Shown: positions 1 through 9,488 of the stretch, piece after piece
How the letters are laid out: each line of letters starts with the position of its first letter
Numbering within the stretch: position 1 is the stretch's first letter
Assembly: GCF_003234365.2 (NCBI RefSeq)
Contig: NZ_CP126260.1
Span: 124,001-188,000 of the forward strand
From: Curtobacterium sp. MCJR17_020
GTDB lineage: Bacteria > Actinomycetota > Actinomycetes > Actinomycetales > Microbacteriaceae
DNA length: 64,000 nucleotides
Reading direction: 5' to 3'
Made by a program: the position numbers and the translations under genes
Notes under the pieces: model-generated
What the model was told of the DNA's origin: nothing
The model's database searches: none
The model's input: only the letters and a program-made list of their open reading frames with translations

Positions 1-427
1 CGATGATGTCGGTCACGGCGCCGCTGAAGCCGAGGTCGCGGACCTTGCGGAGTCCGTCGGCACGGTCGAGCAGCTTCTGCATCGCCGCGACGTCCGCGTC
101 GTCGTACTCGGGAACGCCCCAGCGCAGGCTGAGCTCGAAGAACCCGGCCGTGGCACGGGTCGCGGTCACCCAGTCGTCGAACGTGGGGGTGGCGACGCGG
201 GTGTACCGGTTCGCTTCCATCTCGACGAGGCCGATGTCGACGAGCTTCGCGATCGCCTCGCGGATAGGGGTGCGACTGACTCCGAGCCACTGGACCAGCT
301 CGTCGTCGTTCAGGCGCTCGCCGTGCTGGAGCGTGCCGTCGCGGAGGGCTGCCAGCATCTTCTCGTACACGACGTCGCGGAGCAGTTTGCGGGGTGAGTT
401 CTCGACCGTGGACTTCGGGACCGGCAT
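1..427 (-). CDS. GntR-family transcriptional regulator (C-terminus outside window)
   Basis: The first 142 codons are visible; the gene runs off the left edge. A winged helix-turn-helix occupies about residues 12-80, with the recognition-helix motif GVSRTPIREAIAKL that is typical of GntR regulators of the FadR/FCD subfamily. The part after it is helical and would begin the ligand-binding domain. The ATG at 425-427 follows an AGGAGATG-like purine stretch on the minus strand. A perfect CAAGCGCTTG palindrome lies about 50 bp upstream, so the promoter may be under separate LacI-type control. The effector cannot be told from this fragment. Confidence 0.85.
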   Translation of the reverse strand, partial: MPVPKSTVENSPRKLLRDVVYEKMLAALRDGTLQHGERLNDDELVQWLGVSRTPIREAIAKLVDIGLVEMEANRYTRVATPTFDDWVTATRATAGFFELSLRWGVPEYDDADVAAMQKLLDRADGLRKVRDLGFSGAVTDII

Positions 428-475
428 GTCATCTCCTCGTGCATCGGACTCGGTACTGGAATCCTAACGTGTCAA

Positions 476-494
476 TTTGCAAGCGCTTGTGAAA
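476..494. promoter_or_regulatory. LacI/GalR-type operator-like palindrome
   Basis: The core CAAGCGCTTG (480-489) is a perfect 10-bp palindrome inside a longer imperfect one (TTTGCAAGC / GCTTGTGAAA). It resembles the AAGCGCTT core of LacI-family operators. It sits just upstream of the GntR gene, next to a TTGACA-like hexamer on the minus strand (470-475). No LacI-type gene is visible in the window. Confidence 0.4.
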
Positions 495-512
495 TTGTGG
501 TACAGGAGTATT

Positions 513-1490
513 TCAGCCCCGTAGGTCGACCACCGTCCGACCGTGCACGCGCCCGGCGACCACGTCCGCGCCGACCTCGATGGCCTGCTCCGGTGTGATC
601 GTCCGCGTGACACCCGCCAGCAGCGCCGGGTCGAGGTCGGTCGCCAACCGCTCCCACGCCCGACGCCGGAGCTCCAGCGGGGCGTCCACCGAGTTGATGC
701 CGAGCAGCGACACCGCACGCAGGATGAACGGCAGCACCGTCGTGGGCAGGGCGGAGTCCTGCGCGAGCCCGCACGCCGTGACGGCTCCACCCCACCGGGT
801 GCCGGCCAGCACGTTCGCGAGGGTGGCCCCGCCGACGCTGTCGACCGCCCCGGCCCACGCGGCACGCTGCATCGGCTTGCCGGGCTCGGACAGGGCACCC
901 CGGTCCACGACCTCGGTCGTGCCGAGGCGTCGGAGCGAGGCCTCGTTGGTGCTCCGGCCGGTCGAGGCCGTCACCTCGTACCCGCGCGCGGCGAGCAGGG
1001 CGATCGCCACCGTCCCCACCCCGCCGGACGCACCGGTCACGAGCACCGGCCCGGCACCGGGCTCGACGAACCGTTCGAGCGCGAGCACGCTGAGCATCGC
1101 CGTGAACCCCGCCGTGCCGATCGCCGCCGCGAACGAGTCCTCGATCGCCTCGGGCAGGACCACGAGCGACCCGGACGGCACCACGGCGTGCTGGGCCCAA
1201 CCACCGTGCCGGGTCTCGCCGAGTCCGGCACCGTTCAGCACGATCCGGTCGCCGATCGCCACGTCGTGCACGCCCGGTCCGAGCGCCGACACGGTGCCGA
1301 CGACGTCGATGCCGGGCACGAGCGGGTCGACCCGCGCGACGCCGGGGTTCCTGGCGAGGGCGAGGCCGTCCTTGTAGTTGACGCTCGAGTACGTGACGTC
1401 GACGAGGGCTTCGCCCTCGGTCGGATCGGGCAGGTCGACGTCGGCGACGGTGGGCGGGGCTGAACTGGACACGACTACGGCGCGGGTCAT
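513..1490 (-). CDS. YhdH/AcuI-type quinone oxidoreductase (acrylyl-CoA reductase family, MDR superfamily)
   Basis: A 325-residue medium-chain dehydrogenase/reductase. The N-terminal GroES-like domain holds SSVNYKDGLA (about residues 36-45), characteristic of the YhdH/AcuI group. The Rossmann fold starts at VTGASGGVG (151-159). The structural and catalytic zinc cysteines of true alcohol dehydrogenases are absent, as expected for this NADPH-dependent branch, whose characterised members reduce acrylyl-CoA or related enones. The start is placed at the ATG at 1490, because the open frame upstream is Arg/Gly-rich and overlaps an intergenic repeat. The physiological substrate is unknown. Confidence 0.85.
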   Translation of the reverse strand: MTRAVVVSSSAPPTVADVDLPDPTEGEALVDVTYSSVNYKDGLALARNPGVARVDPLVPGIDVVGTVSALGPGVHDVAIGDRIVLNGAGLGETRHGGWAQHAVVPSGSLVVLPEAIEDSFAAAIGTAGFTAMLSVLALERFVEPGAGPVLVTGASGGVGTVAIALLAARGYEVTASTGRSTNEASLRRLGTTEVVDRGALSEPGKPMQRAAWAGAVDSVGGATLANVLAGTRWGGAVTACGLAQDSALPTTVLPFILRAVSLLGINSVDAPLELRRRAWERLATDLDPALLAGVTRTITPEQAIEVGADVVAGRVHGRTVVDLRG

Positions 1491-1533
1491 GCGCCGGACG
1501 CTACCCCGGGCCTCCCGGCCGGCGGTCCGTTCT

Positions 1534-1620
1534 TTCCCAGAACGCGCGCGATCCCTGGCGGAACCGGGCGTACCGGGTCGGAAGAAACGACCAGGCACGC
1601 CCGGAACGGCCAGGTTCGCG
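1534..1620. repeat. 87-bp intergenic repeat, copy 1
   Basis: It starts TTCCCAGAACG and ends CCAGGTTCGCG. A second copy of exactly the same length lies at 40165-40251 and aligns without gaps, sharing those ends, ACCAGG(C/T)ACGCCCG and CGGGC(G/A)TAC. The inner blocks CGGGCGTACC and GGCACGCCCG can pair with one mismatch, so a hairpin is likely. It lies between the reductase start and the pfkA stop. Confidence 0.7.
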
Positions 1621-1632
1621 TGCGGCGAGCGG

Positions 1633-2661
<1,029 letters not shown>

Positions 2662-2749
2662 GGGAACTCCGTCGTCGGGTGGTGCGGGTGGGGGTCGTGG
2701 GGGACTGCGACCATCATGACTGACGGTGGTTGCGCATTACCATCCCGGT

Positions 2750-3766
2750 GTGACCCTGCTCGACTCCGCCTCGTCGTCCGGCGACGCGTCCGGCGATGCG
2801 TCTGCCGGTGCGTCCGGCGACGCGTCCGGTGCTCCTGGTGCGTCCGTCGATGCGTCTCGCGTCGACACCGTGTACCGACCGGGAGGCCCGGTGAACGTCA
2901 CGTCGACCCTGCGGCCCCTGCAGCGCGGCTCCGGCGACCCCGCCTACAAGGTGGTCGGGTCGGTCGTGTGGCTCGCCCTGCGGACGCCCACCGGCCCCGC
3001 TGCCGTTGCGATCCGGCCGGCCGGCGACACCATCGCGGTCTCGGCGTGGGGCGACGGTGCTGCGTGGGCGGTCGAGCATGCGCCGGAGCTGCTCGGTCGC
3101 GGCGACGACTGGGACGGGTTCGACGTCTCCGGGCACGCGTTCCTCGCTGCCGCCCGACACCGGCAGCCCGGACTCCGGCTGCTCCGGACGAACACCGTCG
3201 TCGCGATGCTCGTGCCGGCGATCATGGAGCAGAAGGTGACCTCGCGGCAGGCGTGGGGCGCATGGCGGTACCTGCTCCGGCGGTACGGCACGCCCGCGCC
3301 GGGTCCCGCGCCGGACGGTCTCATCGTGCCGCCGACGGCCGACGAGTGGGCGCGGATCCCGAGCTGGGAGTGGCACAGGGCCGGCATCGAGCCCGGACGG
3401 TCGGCGACGGTGATGCGCGCGGTGCGTGTGGCTCCGGCGCTCGAACGGACGCTGACGCTCGGTCGCGGCGGTTCGGTCGTGTCGGCGCGGCTCCAGTCGA
3501 TCCCCGGCATCGGGAAGTGGACGGCTGCCGAGACCGCGCAGCGCTCCCACGGCGACCCCGATTCGCCGAGCGTCGGGGACTTCCACGTGCCGGCGCTGGT
3601 CGGGTGGGCGCTGACCGGGGGACCGGTCGACGACGACGGGATGCTCGAGCTGCTGGAACCGTGGCGGGGGCACCGGGAGCGGGTCGTGCGGCTGATCGGC
3701 GGCTCGGGGTTCCGGAAGCCCTCGTTCGGGCCGCGGCTCACGATCCAGGACCACCGCGGGCACTGA
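2750..3766 (+). CDS. DNA-3-methyladenine glycosylase II-like HhH-GPD glycosylase
   Basis: A predicted base-excision repair enzyme that removes alkylated bases. Counting from the GTG at 2750, the helix-hairpin-helix LQSIPGIGKW lies at about 248-257 of 338, and the HhH-GPD catalytic Asp is in VGDFH (about 277). IMEQKVTSRQAW (about 159-170) corresponds to the conserved glycosylase helix. The first 40 residues are a low-complexity run of GDAS/GAS units from imperfect GCGTCCGGCGA repeats. The start is uncertain: GTG at 2726 or a GTG just before VYRPGGPVNV are also in frame, and the latter would match the family's usual N-terminus. Confidence 0.85.
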   Translation: MTLLDSASSSGDASGDASAGASGDASGAPGASVDASRVDTVYRPGGPVNVTSTLRPLQRGSGDPAYKVVGSVVWLALRTPTGPAAVAIRPAGDTIAVSAWGDGAAWAVEHAPELLGRGDDWDGFDVSGHAFLAAARHRQPGLRLLRTNTVVAMLVPAIMEQKVTSRQAWGAWRYLLRRYGTPAPGPAPDGLIVPPTADEWARIPSWEWHRAGIEPGRSATVMRAVRVAPALERTLTLGRGGSVVSARLQSIPGIGKWTAAETAQRSHGDPDSPSVGDFHVPALVGWALTGGPVDDDGMLELLEPWRGHRERVVRLIGGSGFRKPSFGPRLTIQDHRGH

Positions 3767-3798
3767 GCGGTCGCGCGTGCCGGCCCGCTACGGGCGCG

Positions 3799-4656
3799 TC
3801 AGGGGTGGCGGACGCCCTCGCCGGCCAGCACGGCGCGGTAGCCCTCGCGGAACGTCGGGTACTGCGGCGCCCAGCCGGTGGACCGGAGCAGCGCGTTCGA
3901 CAAGCGCTTGTCACCACCGGACTGCCGGGCACCGCCGTCACCGGTGACGGGCTCGGGAACGCCGAGCTCGTCGGCCAGGAACCGCAGCACGTCGTCGAGC
4001 CGGCTCGGTTCGTCGTCGGTGCCGAGGTAGGTCGGCGCCGGGTCCGGCACGGTTGCCAGGTGCACGAGCGCCGCGGCGGCGTCGTCGCGGTGGATCCGGT
4101 TCGTGTGCGGCGAGGCACCCGGAGCCAACCGGGCCGAACCGGAGCGGACCTGGTCGATCAGGCGCTCGCGGCCCGGACCGTAGACACCGGACAGCCGCAC
4201 GAGCACGGCGTCGGGAGCACGGTCGCGCAGTAGTGCCTCGGCCTCGACCAACACCTGAGCGGTCGGGGTCGCACCGTGCGCCGGGGTGTCCTCGGTGACC
4301 TCGCTGCCGTCGTCGACGTCGTACACCGCGGTCGACGACACCACGAGCAGGCGTGGATCGGCGTCCGAGGCAGCGATGCCGTCGAGCACGTTCCGCAGGC
4401 CGTCGACGTAGGTCGCGCGGTACTCGTCGAGGTCACGGCTGCCCGCGGCGAAGGCCACGACGACGACGGAGGTGTCGGCGGGGATCTCGGGGACCTCGTG
4501 CCGCAGGTCGGCGCTGCGGCCGGTGATCGGGGCCGGGACCAGTTCGGCGCGGCGTCGGAGGCCGATCACGTGGTGTCCCTGCTGCGCGAAGCGGAGGCCG
4601 GCTTCGGTCCCGAGGTCGCCGCAGCCGGCGATCACGACGGTGTCGTTGTTGTGCAC
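3799..4656 (-). CDS. NAD(P)-dependent SDR/epimerase-like protein (YeeZ-like)
   Basis: An extended-SDR-type protein of 285 residues with an N-terminal Rossmann motif VVIAGCGDLG and a probable active site around VSSTAVYD followed by GVYGPGR. This layout matches the YeeZ-like epimerase group, whose substrates are poorly known. The GTG at 4656 is preferred because AAGG lies seven bases upstream and the Rossmann strand starts right after it. An ATG at 4704 would add 16 residues without obvious structure. It converges with the glycosylase gene. Confidence 0.75.
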   Translation of the reverse strand: MHNNDTVVIAGCGDLGTEAGLRFAQQGHHVIGLRRRAELVPAPITGRSADLRHEVPEIPADTSVVVVAFAAGSRDLDEYRATYVDGLRNVLDGIAASDADPRLLVVSSTAVYDVDDGSEVTEDTPAHGATPTAQVLVEAEALLRDRAPDAVLVRLSGVYGPGRERLIDQVRSGSARLAPGASPHTNRIHRDDAAAALVHLATVPDPAPTYLGTDDEPSRLDDVLRFLADELGVPEPVTGDGGARQSGGDKRLSNALLRSTGWAPQYPTFREGYRAVLAGEGVRHP

Positions 4657-4728
4657 CCGTCGACCTTGGCACGGCCGGTTGGTGGAAGGCGGGGAGGCAT
4701 GCACATCACGGATCGCTAGGGTCGGCGC

Positions 4729-5061
4729 ATGGGGCGGCAGCGGCGACGGGTGGTGCGTGATGTGGCGATCTCCCTGCCCCCGGTCGTCGAGATCGTGCTC
4801 GTCGTCGCCGGCTCGATCGTCTCCGTCGGAGCCGTGGGGGAGAGCGCGGAGTCGTGGGCGCCGTTGTCGTGGCCGCTGTACGCCGTCCTCGTGACGTTCC
4901 CGTTCGCGGTCGGTGCGCTCGTCGCGGCGGTGCGGCTCCGCGGTCTCGAGGCCAGGACGCCGGCGATCTGCTTCGCTGCCCTGTCGGTAGCCGTGGGTGC
5001 CATCCCCTTCGTCGGGATGCTGAGCGTCTTCGTGCAGTCCTGGAGCGTCTCGTCTCGATGA
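4729..5061 (+). CDS. Small membrane protein, unknown function
   Basis: A 110-residue protein with a basic N-terminus (GRQRRRVVRD) and three likely membrane segments, at about residues 18-38, 48-68 and 80-102. I recognise no family. It is divergent from the SDR gene, with a short shared upstream region. Confidence 0.6.
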   Translation: MGRQRRRVVRDVAISLPPVVEIVLVVAGSIVSVGAVGESAESWAPLSWPLYAVLVTFPFAVGALVAAVRLRGLEARTPAICFAALSVAVGAIPFVGMLSVFVQSWSVSSR

Positions 5062-5113
5062 GAACGGTTATCGTCTAGGCGACCTTCGTCCGACACTGCA
5101 CCCCAGGAGCCCC

Positions 5114-5543
5114 ATGTTCGCTCGTCCGCTCGACCTCCGACGGAAGACGGAGCGCACCGCCCAGATCGACACCTCGGCGGTGCAGCTCGCCACGACGGGC
5201 AAGCGCGGCACCGAAGAGGTCGAGACGTTCCTGGTCGGCAGCCCCCTGCGCCTGGTCGTCACCGCGGGCGAACGCCTCGACGCCTGCTCCAAGGGGACTG
5301 CAACGATCCCCTCAACGGCGGGAGCGGCGCGACTGCGGCCAGCAAGCGCTGTGCTCGCAGCATGCGTCGTGTCGACAGGTTGGCCTCAGCGGACCGGTCC
5401 CAGGGGGCATGGGCACGTTCGTGTCGCGCTTGACTGTCCGCCGCACGCAGTCCCCGGGGTTCGCCACCGCCCGGATCATGCCGGAGACTGGTGCGGGTCG
5501 CTCACGAAGCGGCCCGCCTCACCACCAGCAAGGAAGGCTCCGC
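5114..5543 (+). other. TerC leader region with an unexplained translation start
   Basis: An ATG at 5114 has AGGAG four bases upstream and begins a frame that stays open into the terC gene (to 5998), where it is clearly a shadow. The first ~60 residues look protein-like (charged, balanced) but match nothing I know. After about 5290 the sequence loses coding character and can fold, for example GGGGA (5294-5298) with TCCCC (5309-5313). TerC-family genes are often preceded by a manganese-sensing yybP-ykoY riboswitch. AAGGGGACT only partly resembles its GGGGAGUA element, so no riboswitch is called. Confidence 0.35.
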
Positions 5544-6587
5544 ATGCCCGAGCTCCCCGTCGTGTTCGAAGTCGGCTCGCTGATAGCCCTGGTCGCGATC
5601 CTGCTCGCCGACCTGCTCATCGTCGCGCGCCGCCCACACGTGCCGACGCTCCGCGAATCCGGCATCTGGGTGGGCATCTACGTCGGGCTGGCGCTGGTGT
5701 TCGCGGTGCTGATGCTGGTCTTCGCCGGTGGCGACTCCGCGGGCCAGTTCCTGGCGGGCTGGCTGACCGAGTACAGCCTGAGCATCGACAACCTGTTCGT
5801 GTTCGTCATCATCATGGCGCGCTTCTCGGTGCCGAAGAAGATCCAGCAAGAGGTGCTGATGCTCGGCATCATCATCGCGCTCGTACTGCGCGGCATCTTC
5901 ATCCTCGTCGGCGCCCAGCTCATCGAGAACTTCTCGTGGATCTTCTACATCTTCGGCGCGTGGCTGATCTGGACGGCGATCCAGCAGCTCCGCGGTGAGG
6001 ACGACGCCGACGACCAGAAGGACAGCTTCATCGTCCGGCTGCTCCGCCGTCGCGTGCGCCTCACCGACACGTTCGACGGCATGAAGTTCCGGACCACCCA
6101 CGACGGCGTGCGGCACTTCACCCCGTTGCTCATCGTGCTGATCGCCATCGGCACCACCGACCTGCTGTTCGCACTCGACTCGATCCCGGCGATCTTCGGC
6201 ATCACCGAGAGCCCGTTCATCGTGTTCACCGCGAACGTCTTCGCCCTGATGGGCCTGCGGCAGCTGTACTTCCTGCTCGGTGGACTGCTCGAGCGGCTCG
6301 TCTACCTGAAGTACGGGATCGCGGTGATCCTCGCGTTCATCGGTGTGAAGCTCGTCCTGCACGCACTGCACGACAACGAGCTGCCGTTCCTGAACGGTGG
6401 CGAGCACATCGAGTGGGCGCCGGAGATCAACACGTGGGTCTCCTTGATCGTGATCATCGCCGCGATGGCCGTGTCGACGCTGGCGAGCCTCGTGCGCATG
6501 CGTGGAGAAACCCCCGCCGCGACCGACGACGCAGCGGCGATCGACCAGGACCGCGCCGACCAGGACCGCGCCCGCACCTCCGACTGA
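5544..6587 (+). CDS. TerC/Alx-family integral membrane metal transporter
   Basis: A polytopic membrane protein of 347 residues in the TerC family. Characterised members export manganese or are linked to tellurite resistance. The family signature YSLSIDNLFVF appears around residue 75, with a second acidic membrane motif TTDLLFALDSIPA around residue 205. About eight to nine hydrophobic segments are visible, ending in a charged tail rich in Asp, Ala and Arg. The ATG at 5544 is chosen because AAGGAAGG lies just upstream. The 250-base leader is a possible regulatory region. Confidence 0.92.
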   Translation: MPELPVVFEVGSLIALVAILLADLLIVARRPHVPTLRESGIWVGIYVGLALVFAVLMLVFAGGDSAGQFLAGWLTEYSLSIDNLFVFVIIMARFSVPKKIQQEVLMLGIIIALVLRGIFILVGAQLIENFSWIFYIFGAWLIWTAIQQLRGEDDADDQKDSFIVRLLRRRVRLTDTFDGMKFRTTHDGVRHFTPLLIVLIAIGTTDLLFALDSIPAIFGITESPFIVFTANVFALMGLRQLYFLLGGLLERLVYLKYGIAVILAFIGVKLVLHALHDNELPFLNGGEHIEWAPEINTWVSLIVIIAAMAVSTLASLVRMRGETPAATDDAAAIDQDRADQDRARTSD

Positions 6588-6629
6588 AACCCGTTTGAAC
6601 GATCCGCCCCGCCCCCTCGTTGACCGGGT

Positions 6630-7319
6630 ATGGGACTCCGCACACGCACCAAGGTCATCATCGGCATCTCCACCGGCGTCGTGGTCATCGCGGCCGCCGC
6701 CGTCATCGCCGGTCCGTCCATCTACGCGAACACCGTCAACGGACAGGCCGCCGCCGCACCCTCGCTGCAGGCGACGTCGTCCGCCTCCCTCGACGCGGCG
6801 GACGCCGACGGCACCTGGACCAGCACGAAGACCTCGTACGCCGGCTACCGGGTGCACGAGGTGCTGCAGGGGAATGATGTGAACGTGGTCGGACGCACGA
6901 AGGACGTCGAGGGCACCGCCGAGGTCGACGGCGGCTCCCTCGCGACGGCGACGGTCACGGTCCAGGTCGCGAAGATCACCACCCCCGAGTCCGCGCGCGA
7001 CGCCTACTTCCGGGACACCGCCCTCGAGACGGACAAGTTCCCGACGGCGACCTTCACGCTCACCAAGCCCGTCGACGTCTCGACGGCGCTCGACGGCAGC
7101 ACGCAGGACGTCACCCTGACCGGCACGATGGACCTGCACGGCGTCACGAAGGCCGTCACCGCCGACGCGCAGGTGGCGGTCGGCACGGGTGGCACCGTCC
7201 AGGTCGCCGGCTCGGTGCCGATCACGTTCGCCGACTACGGCGTGAAGGCTCCCTCGCTCGGCTTCGTCACCGTGGACGGGAAGGGCTCCGTCGAGTTCTC
7301 CCTCGACCTGCAGAAGTGA
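6630..7319 (+). CDS. Membrane-anchored YceI-domain protein
   Basis: A 229-residue protein with an N-terminal membrane anchor (about residues 8-30, VIIGISTGVVVIAAAAVIAG) followed by a YceI beta-barrel (about 55-229). Family features are TSYAGYRVHE near the start of the barrel, FRDTALETDKFPTATF in the middle, and the end TVDGKGSVEFSLDL. YceI domains are lipocalin-like and bind polyisoprenoid-type lipids. The stop overlaps the start of the ECF sigma gene, so the three genes to 8535 form an operon and this extracytoplasmic protein may be linked to the sigma/anti-sigma switch. Confidence 0.88.
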   Translation: MGLRTRTKVIIGISTGVVVIAAAAVIAGPSIYANTVNGQAAAAPSLQATSSASLDAADADGTWTSTKTSYAGYRVHEVLQGNDVNVVGRTKDVEGTAEVDGGSLATATVTVQVAKITTPESARDAYFRDTALETDKFPTATFTLTKPVDVSTALDGSTQDVTLTGTMDLHGVTKAVTADAQVAVGTGGTVQVAGSVPITFADYGVKAPSLGFVTVDGKGSVEFSLDLQK

Positions 7320-7831
7320 CCGTGACGAGTCGTTCCGCCGACGAGCTGCTCGCGACGCTCTACCGCGAGCACGGTGACGCGCTCACCCGGCACGTCCGGC
7401 ACCTGACGCGGGACGGCTCGGCGGTCGAGGACGTCGTGCAGGAGACCATGGTCCGGGCCTGGCAGCGCCCGGCGGTGCTGGAACGCGCGCCGGACAGCGC
7501 GCGCGCCTGGTTGTTCACGGTCGCGCGGAACCTGGTCGTCGACGATGCCCGGTCCGCCCGGAACCGCCGGGAGTTCGGCACCGAACACCCCGTCGACCGC
7601 GCGGAGTCGGACCGCACCGATGCCGTGCTCGACCGCATCGTCGTGGCCGACGCGCTCGCCTCGCTCTCGCCGGACCGCCGCCGCGTGGTCGTGGACGCCT
7701 ACTGGCTCGGCCACACGGTGCCGGAGATCGCACGACGACACGACATCCCCGAGGGCACCGCGAAGTCGCGGCTGCACTACGGGCTGCGAGCCCTGCGGCT
7801 CGCACTGCAGGAACGAGGAGTGACCCGATGA
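7316..7831 (+). CDS. ECF-family RNA polymerase sigma factor
   Basis: A 171-residue protein with only sigma regions 2 and 4, as in ECF (SigK/RpoE-type) factors. Region 2 is at about residues 10-80 (EDVVQETMVRAWQRP, then WLFTVARNLVVDDAR). Region 4 is at about 115-165, with the helix-turn-helix VPEIARRHDIPEGTAKSRL. The GTG at 7316 overlaps the yceI stop by four bases; a second in-frame GTG is at 7322. The next gene overlaps by ATGA and encodes its probable zinc-containing anti-sigma factor. Confidence 0.93.
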   Translation: MTVTSRSADELLATLYREHGDALTRHVRHLTRDGSAVEDVVQETMVRAWQRPAVLERAPDSARAWLFTVARNLVVDDARSARNRREFGTEHPVDRAESDRTDAVLDRIVVADALASLSPDRRRVVVDAYWLGHTVPEIARRHDIPEGTAKSRLHYGLRALRLALQERGVTR

Positions 7832-8535
7832 GCGACGACCGGTACGCAGAGTGGGACGCGGCGTACGTGCTCGGGTCCCTGAGCCCGGACGAGCGGCTCG
7901 AGTACGAGCAGCACCTGGAGACGTGCGACCGTTGCACGGCCGCCGTCGCCGAGCTGGTCGGCCTGCCCGGTCTGCTCGCCAAGCTGCCGGCCGACCAGGC
8001 GATCGAGATCGCCGAACCGGACGGGAGGCCCGACACCGGTTCCGAGAGCACCCTCGCCTCCGTCGCGCACCGCGTTCGACACCGTCGTCGCCGTCGCCGG
8101 GTCTGGGTCGCCGCCACCGCGGGGCTCGCGGTGGTCGCCGCCATCCTGGGTGGGCTCGCCGTCGGCACGGCGGGGGACCGTGGCTCGGTGCAGGCCGGAC
8201 GCGACGTCTCGGCATCGGCGACCGCGGACCGCTACGACATGACCGGCGCCCAGGGACTCGACGTCGACCTGGCCGTCAGCGGCGAACAGTGGGGCACCCG
8301 CTTCGACTGGGGTTGCTCGTACGGCGGCAAGGAGTGGGCAGCGGACGGCTCGGTCATGTACGACCTCGTCGTGGTGCGGTCCGACGGCACCGCGCAGATC
8401 GTCGGCTCGTGGACGGCCGCGGGCGAGGACGCGAAGGGGCTGTCGGCGTCGACGGACATCCCGCGCGACGACATCGCGAGCGTACAGGTGCGGCTCCGCG
8501 GCGAACAGGGAGCCCTCGCCGTCGTCGACCTCTAG
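7828..8535 (+). CDS. Zinc-binding anti-sigma factor, membrane anchored
   Basis: A 235-residue protein. The N-terminal anti-sigma domain carries the ZAS motif H29-x3-C33-x2-C36 (QHLETCDRC). A basic stretch (RHRRRRRR, about 85-92) precedes one membrane helix (about 93-113), and the C-terminal half is extracytoplasmic and resembles the RskA-type sensory domain. It should hold the adjacent ECF sigma factor inactive until an envelope signal. The start overlaps the sigma stop by ATGA, indicating translational coupling. Confidence 0.9.
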   Translation: MSDDRYAEWDAAYVLGSLSPDERLEYEQHLETCDRCTAAVAELVGLPGLLAKLPADQAIEIAEPDGRPDTGSESTLASVAHRVRHRRRRRRVWVAATAGLAVVAAILGGLAVGTAGDRGSVQAGRDVSASATADRYDMTGAQGLDVDLAVSGEQWGTRFDWGCSYGGKEWAADGSVMYDLVVVRSDGTAQIVGSWTAAGEDAKGLSASTDIPRDDIASVQVRLRGEQGALAVVDL

Positions 8536-8580
8536 CTGCCCGCGGAGCCCCCGCCCGCCCCGCCCGCCCCCGAGTCCCCG

Positions 8581-8845
8581 AGGTTCCGAAATCTCGGCAT
8601 CTGGGCGCAGCTCAGGGGCGTTCGTGGAACCTCGGCGCTCCCCGGACGGCGAGTCGTGGAACCTCGGCGGAAGCGCTCGGGGGAGTCCTCGGACGCGGGT
8701 GGTGTGAACGGCGCGCGCGGAGCGGCGGTGCGTGACGACCGAGTCCGGGTCCCGAGGTTCCGAGATTTCGGAACCTCGGCGCGGCAAGAGGGCGTTCGTG
8801 GAACCTCGGCGCTCCCCGGACGGCGAGTCGTGGAACCTCGGCGGA
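8581..8845. repeat. Intergenic repeat cluster: duplicated ~55-bp unit around a hairpin
   Basis: A ~55-bp unit beginning GGGCGTTCGTGGAACCTCGG occurs at about 8617-8671 and again at about 8790-8844, essentially identical. Between them, about 8752-8779, is a perfect 12-bp inverted repeat (CCGAGGTTCCGA, loop of four, TCGGAACCTCGG). A partial copy (AGGTTCCGAAATCTCGG) starts at 8581. GGAACCTCGG occurs repeatedly in the block. The stretch is non-coding and lies between the convergent anti-sigma and MarR genes. Confidence 0.8.
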
Positions 8846-8858
8846 CGTGCGGGGGCAG

Positions 8859-9335
8859 CTAGCCCGAGACGGCCTCGTCCGACACGTCGGGGCCGATCGC
8901 GTCCTGGACGCGCGCGCTGACGGACCGGAGGGTGTCCGCGTCGGTCCCCACGGGCCTCCAGAACAGGTCTTCCAGCGCACCGGTGTGCGCGCGGATGCCG
9001 GCGAGCACCGCGCGGCGGCCGTCGGGGGTCATCTCCACCCAGCTGCCGCGGCCGTCGGTCGGGCAGTCGGCGCGTCCGACCAGGCCGCGGGAGACCATCC
9101 GTGTGACCTGGTGGCTGACGCGCGACTTCTCCCAACCGATGCCGGCGGCGATGTCGCGGACGCGCAGCCGGTGGTCCGGCTCGCGCTGCAGCCCGATCAG
9201 GATCTCGAACTCGGGGATGGAGATGCCGGCGCCAGCCTGGACGGCCTGGTCGAGCGCTCGGTCGAGGCGTCGCCAGACGTCGTGGTAGGCGTCCCACGTC
9301 GCCCAGTCGTGGCCATCGTTGCCCTGCGTCGACAT
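8859..9335 (-). CDS. MarR-family transcriptional regulator
   Basis: A 158-residue dimeric winged-helix regulator. The HTH is around residues 55-95 (IGWEKSRVSHQVTRM), followed by the wing with DGRGSWVEMTPDGR, typical of MarR proteins. Start chosen at ATG 9335 (MSTQGNDG); an upstream in-frame ATG at 9353 adds six residues. No obvious target gene is linked, since the neighbour is a small DUF4190 protein on the other strand. Confidence 0.9.
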   Translation of the reverse strand: MSTQGNDGHDWATWDAYHDVWRRLDRALDQAVQAGAGISIPEFEILIGLQREPDHRLRVRDIAAGIGWEKSRVSHQVTRMVSRGLVGRADCPTDGRGSWVEMTPDGRRAVLAGIRAHTGALEDLFWRPVGTDADTLRSVSARVQDAIGPDVSDEAVSG

Positions 9336-9488
9336 GCCGACCAGCGTATCCACCGTGGGGACCGACCGACCCCGTCGCCGCGCCTTTCATCCGTCCGGAT
9401 GACCCGAACGGGGCGCTGCGGACCGATCCGTCCGGCCCGTACGATGACCGGGCCGTGCAGCGCCCGGCGCGACGAGACAGGAACCCGC

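Noticed and set aside
3..467. Plus-strand 154-codon open frame at the left edge
   Set aside because: It is antisense to the GntR gene, Ser/Arg-rich, with no ribosome-binding site.
5290..5543. yybP-ykoY manganese riboswitch upstream of terC
   Set aside because: Only AAGGGGACT partly resembles the conserved core; the second conserved strand was not found, so it is not called.
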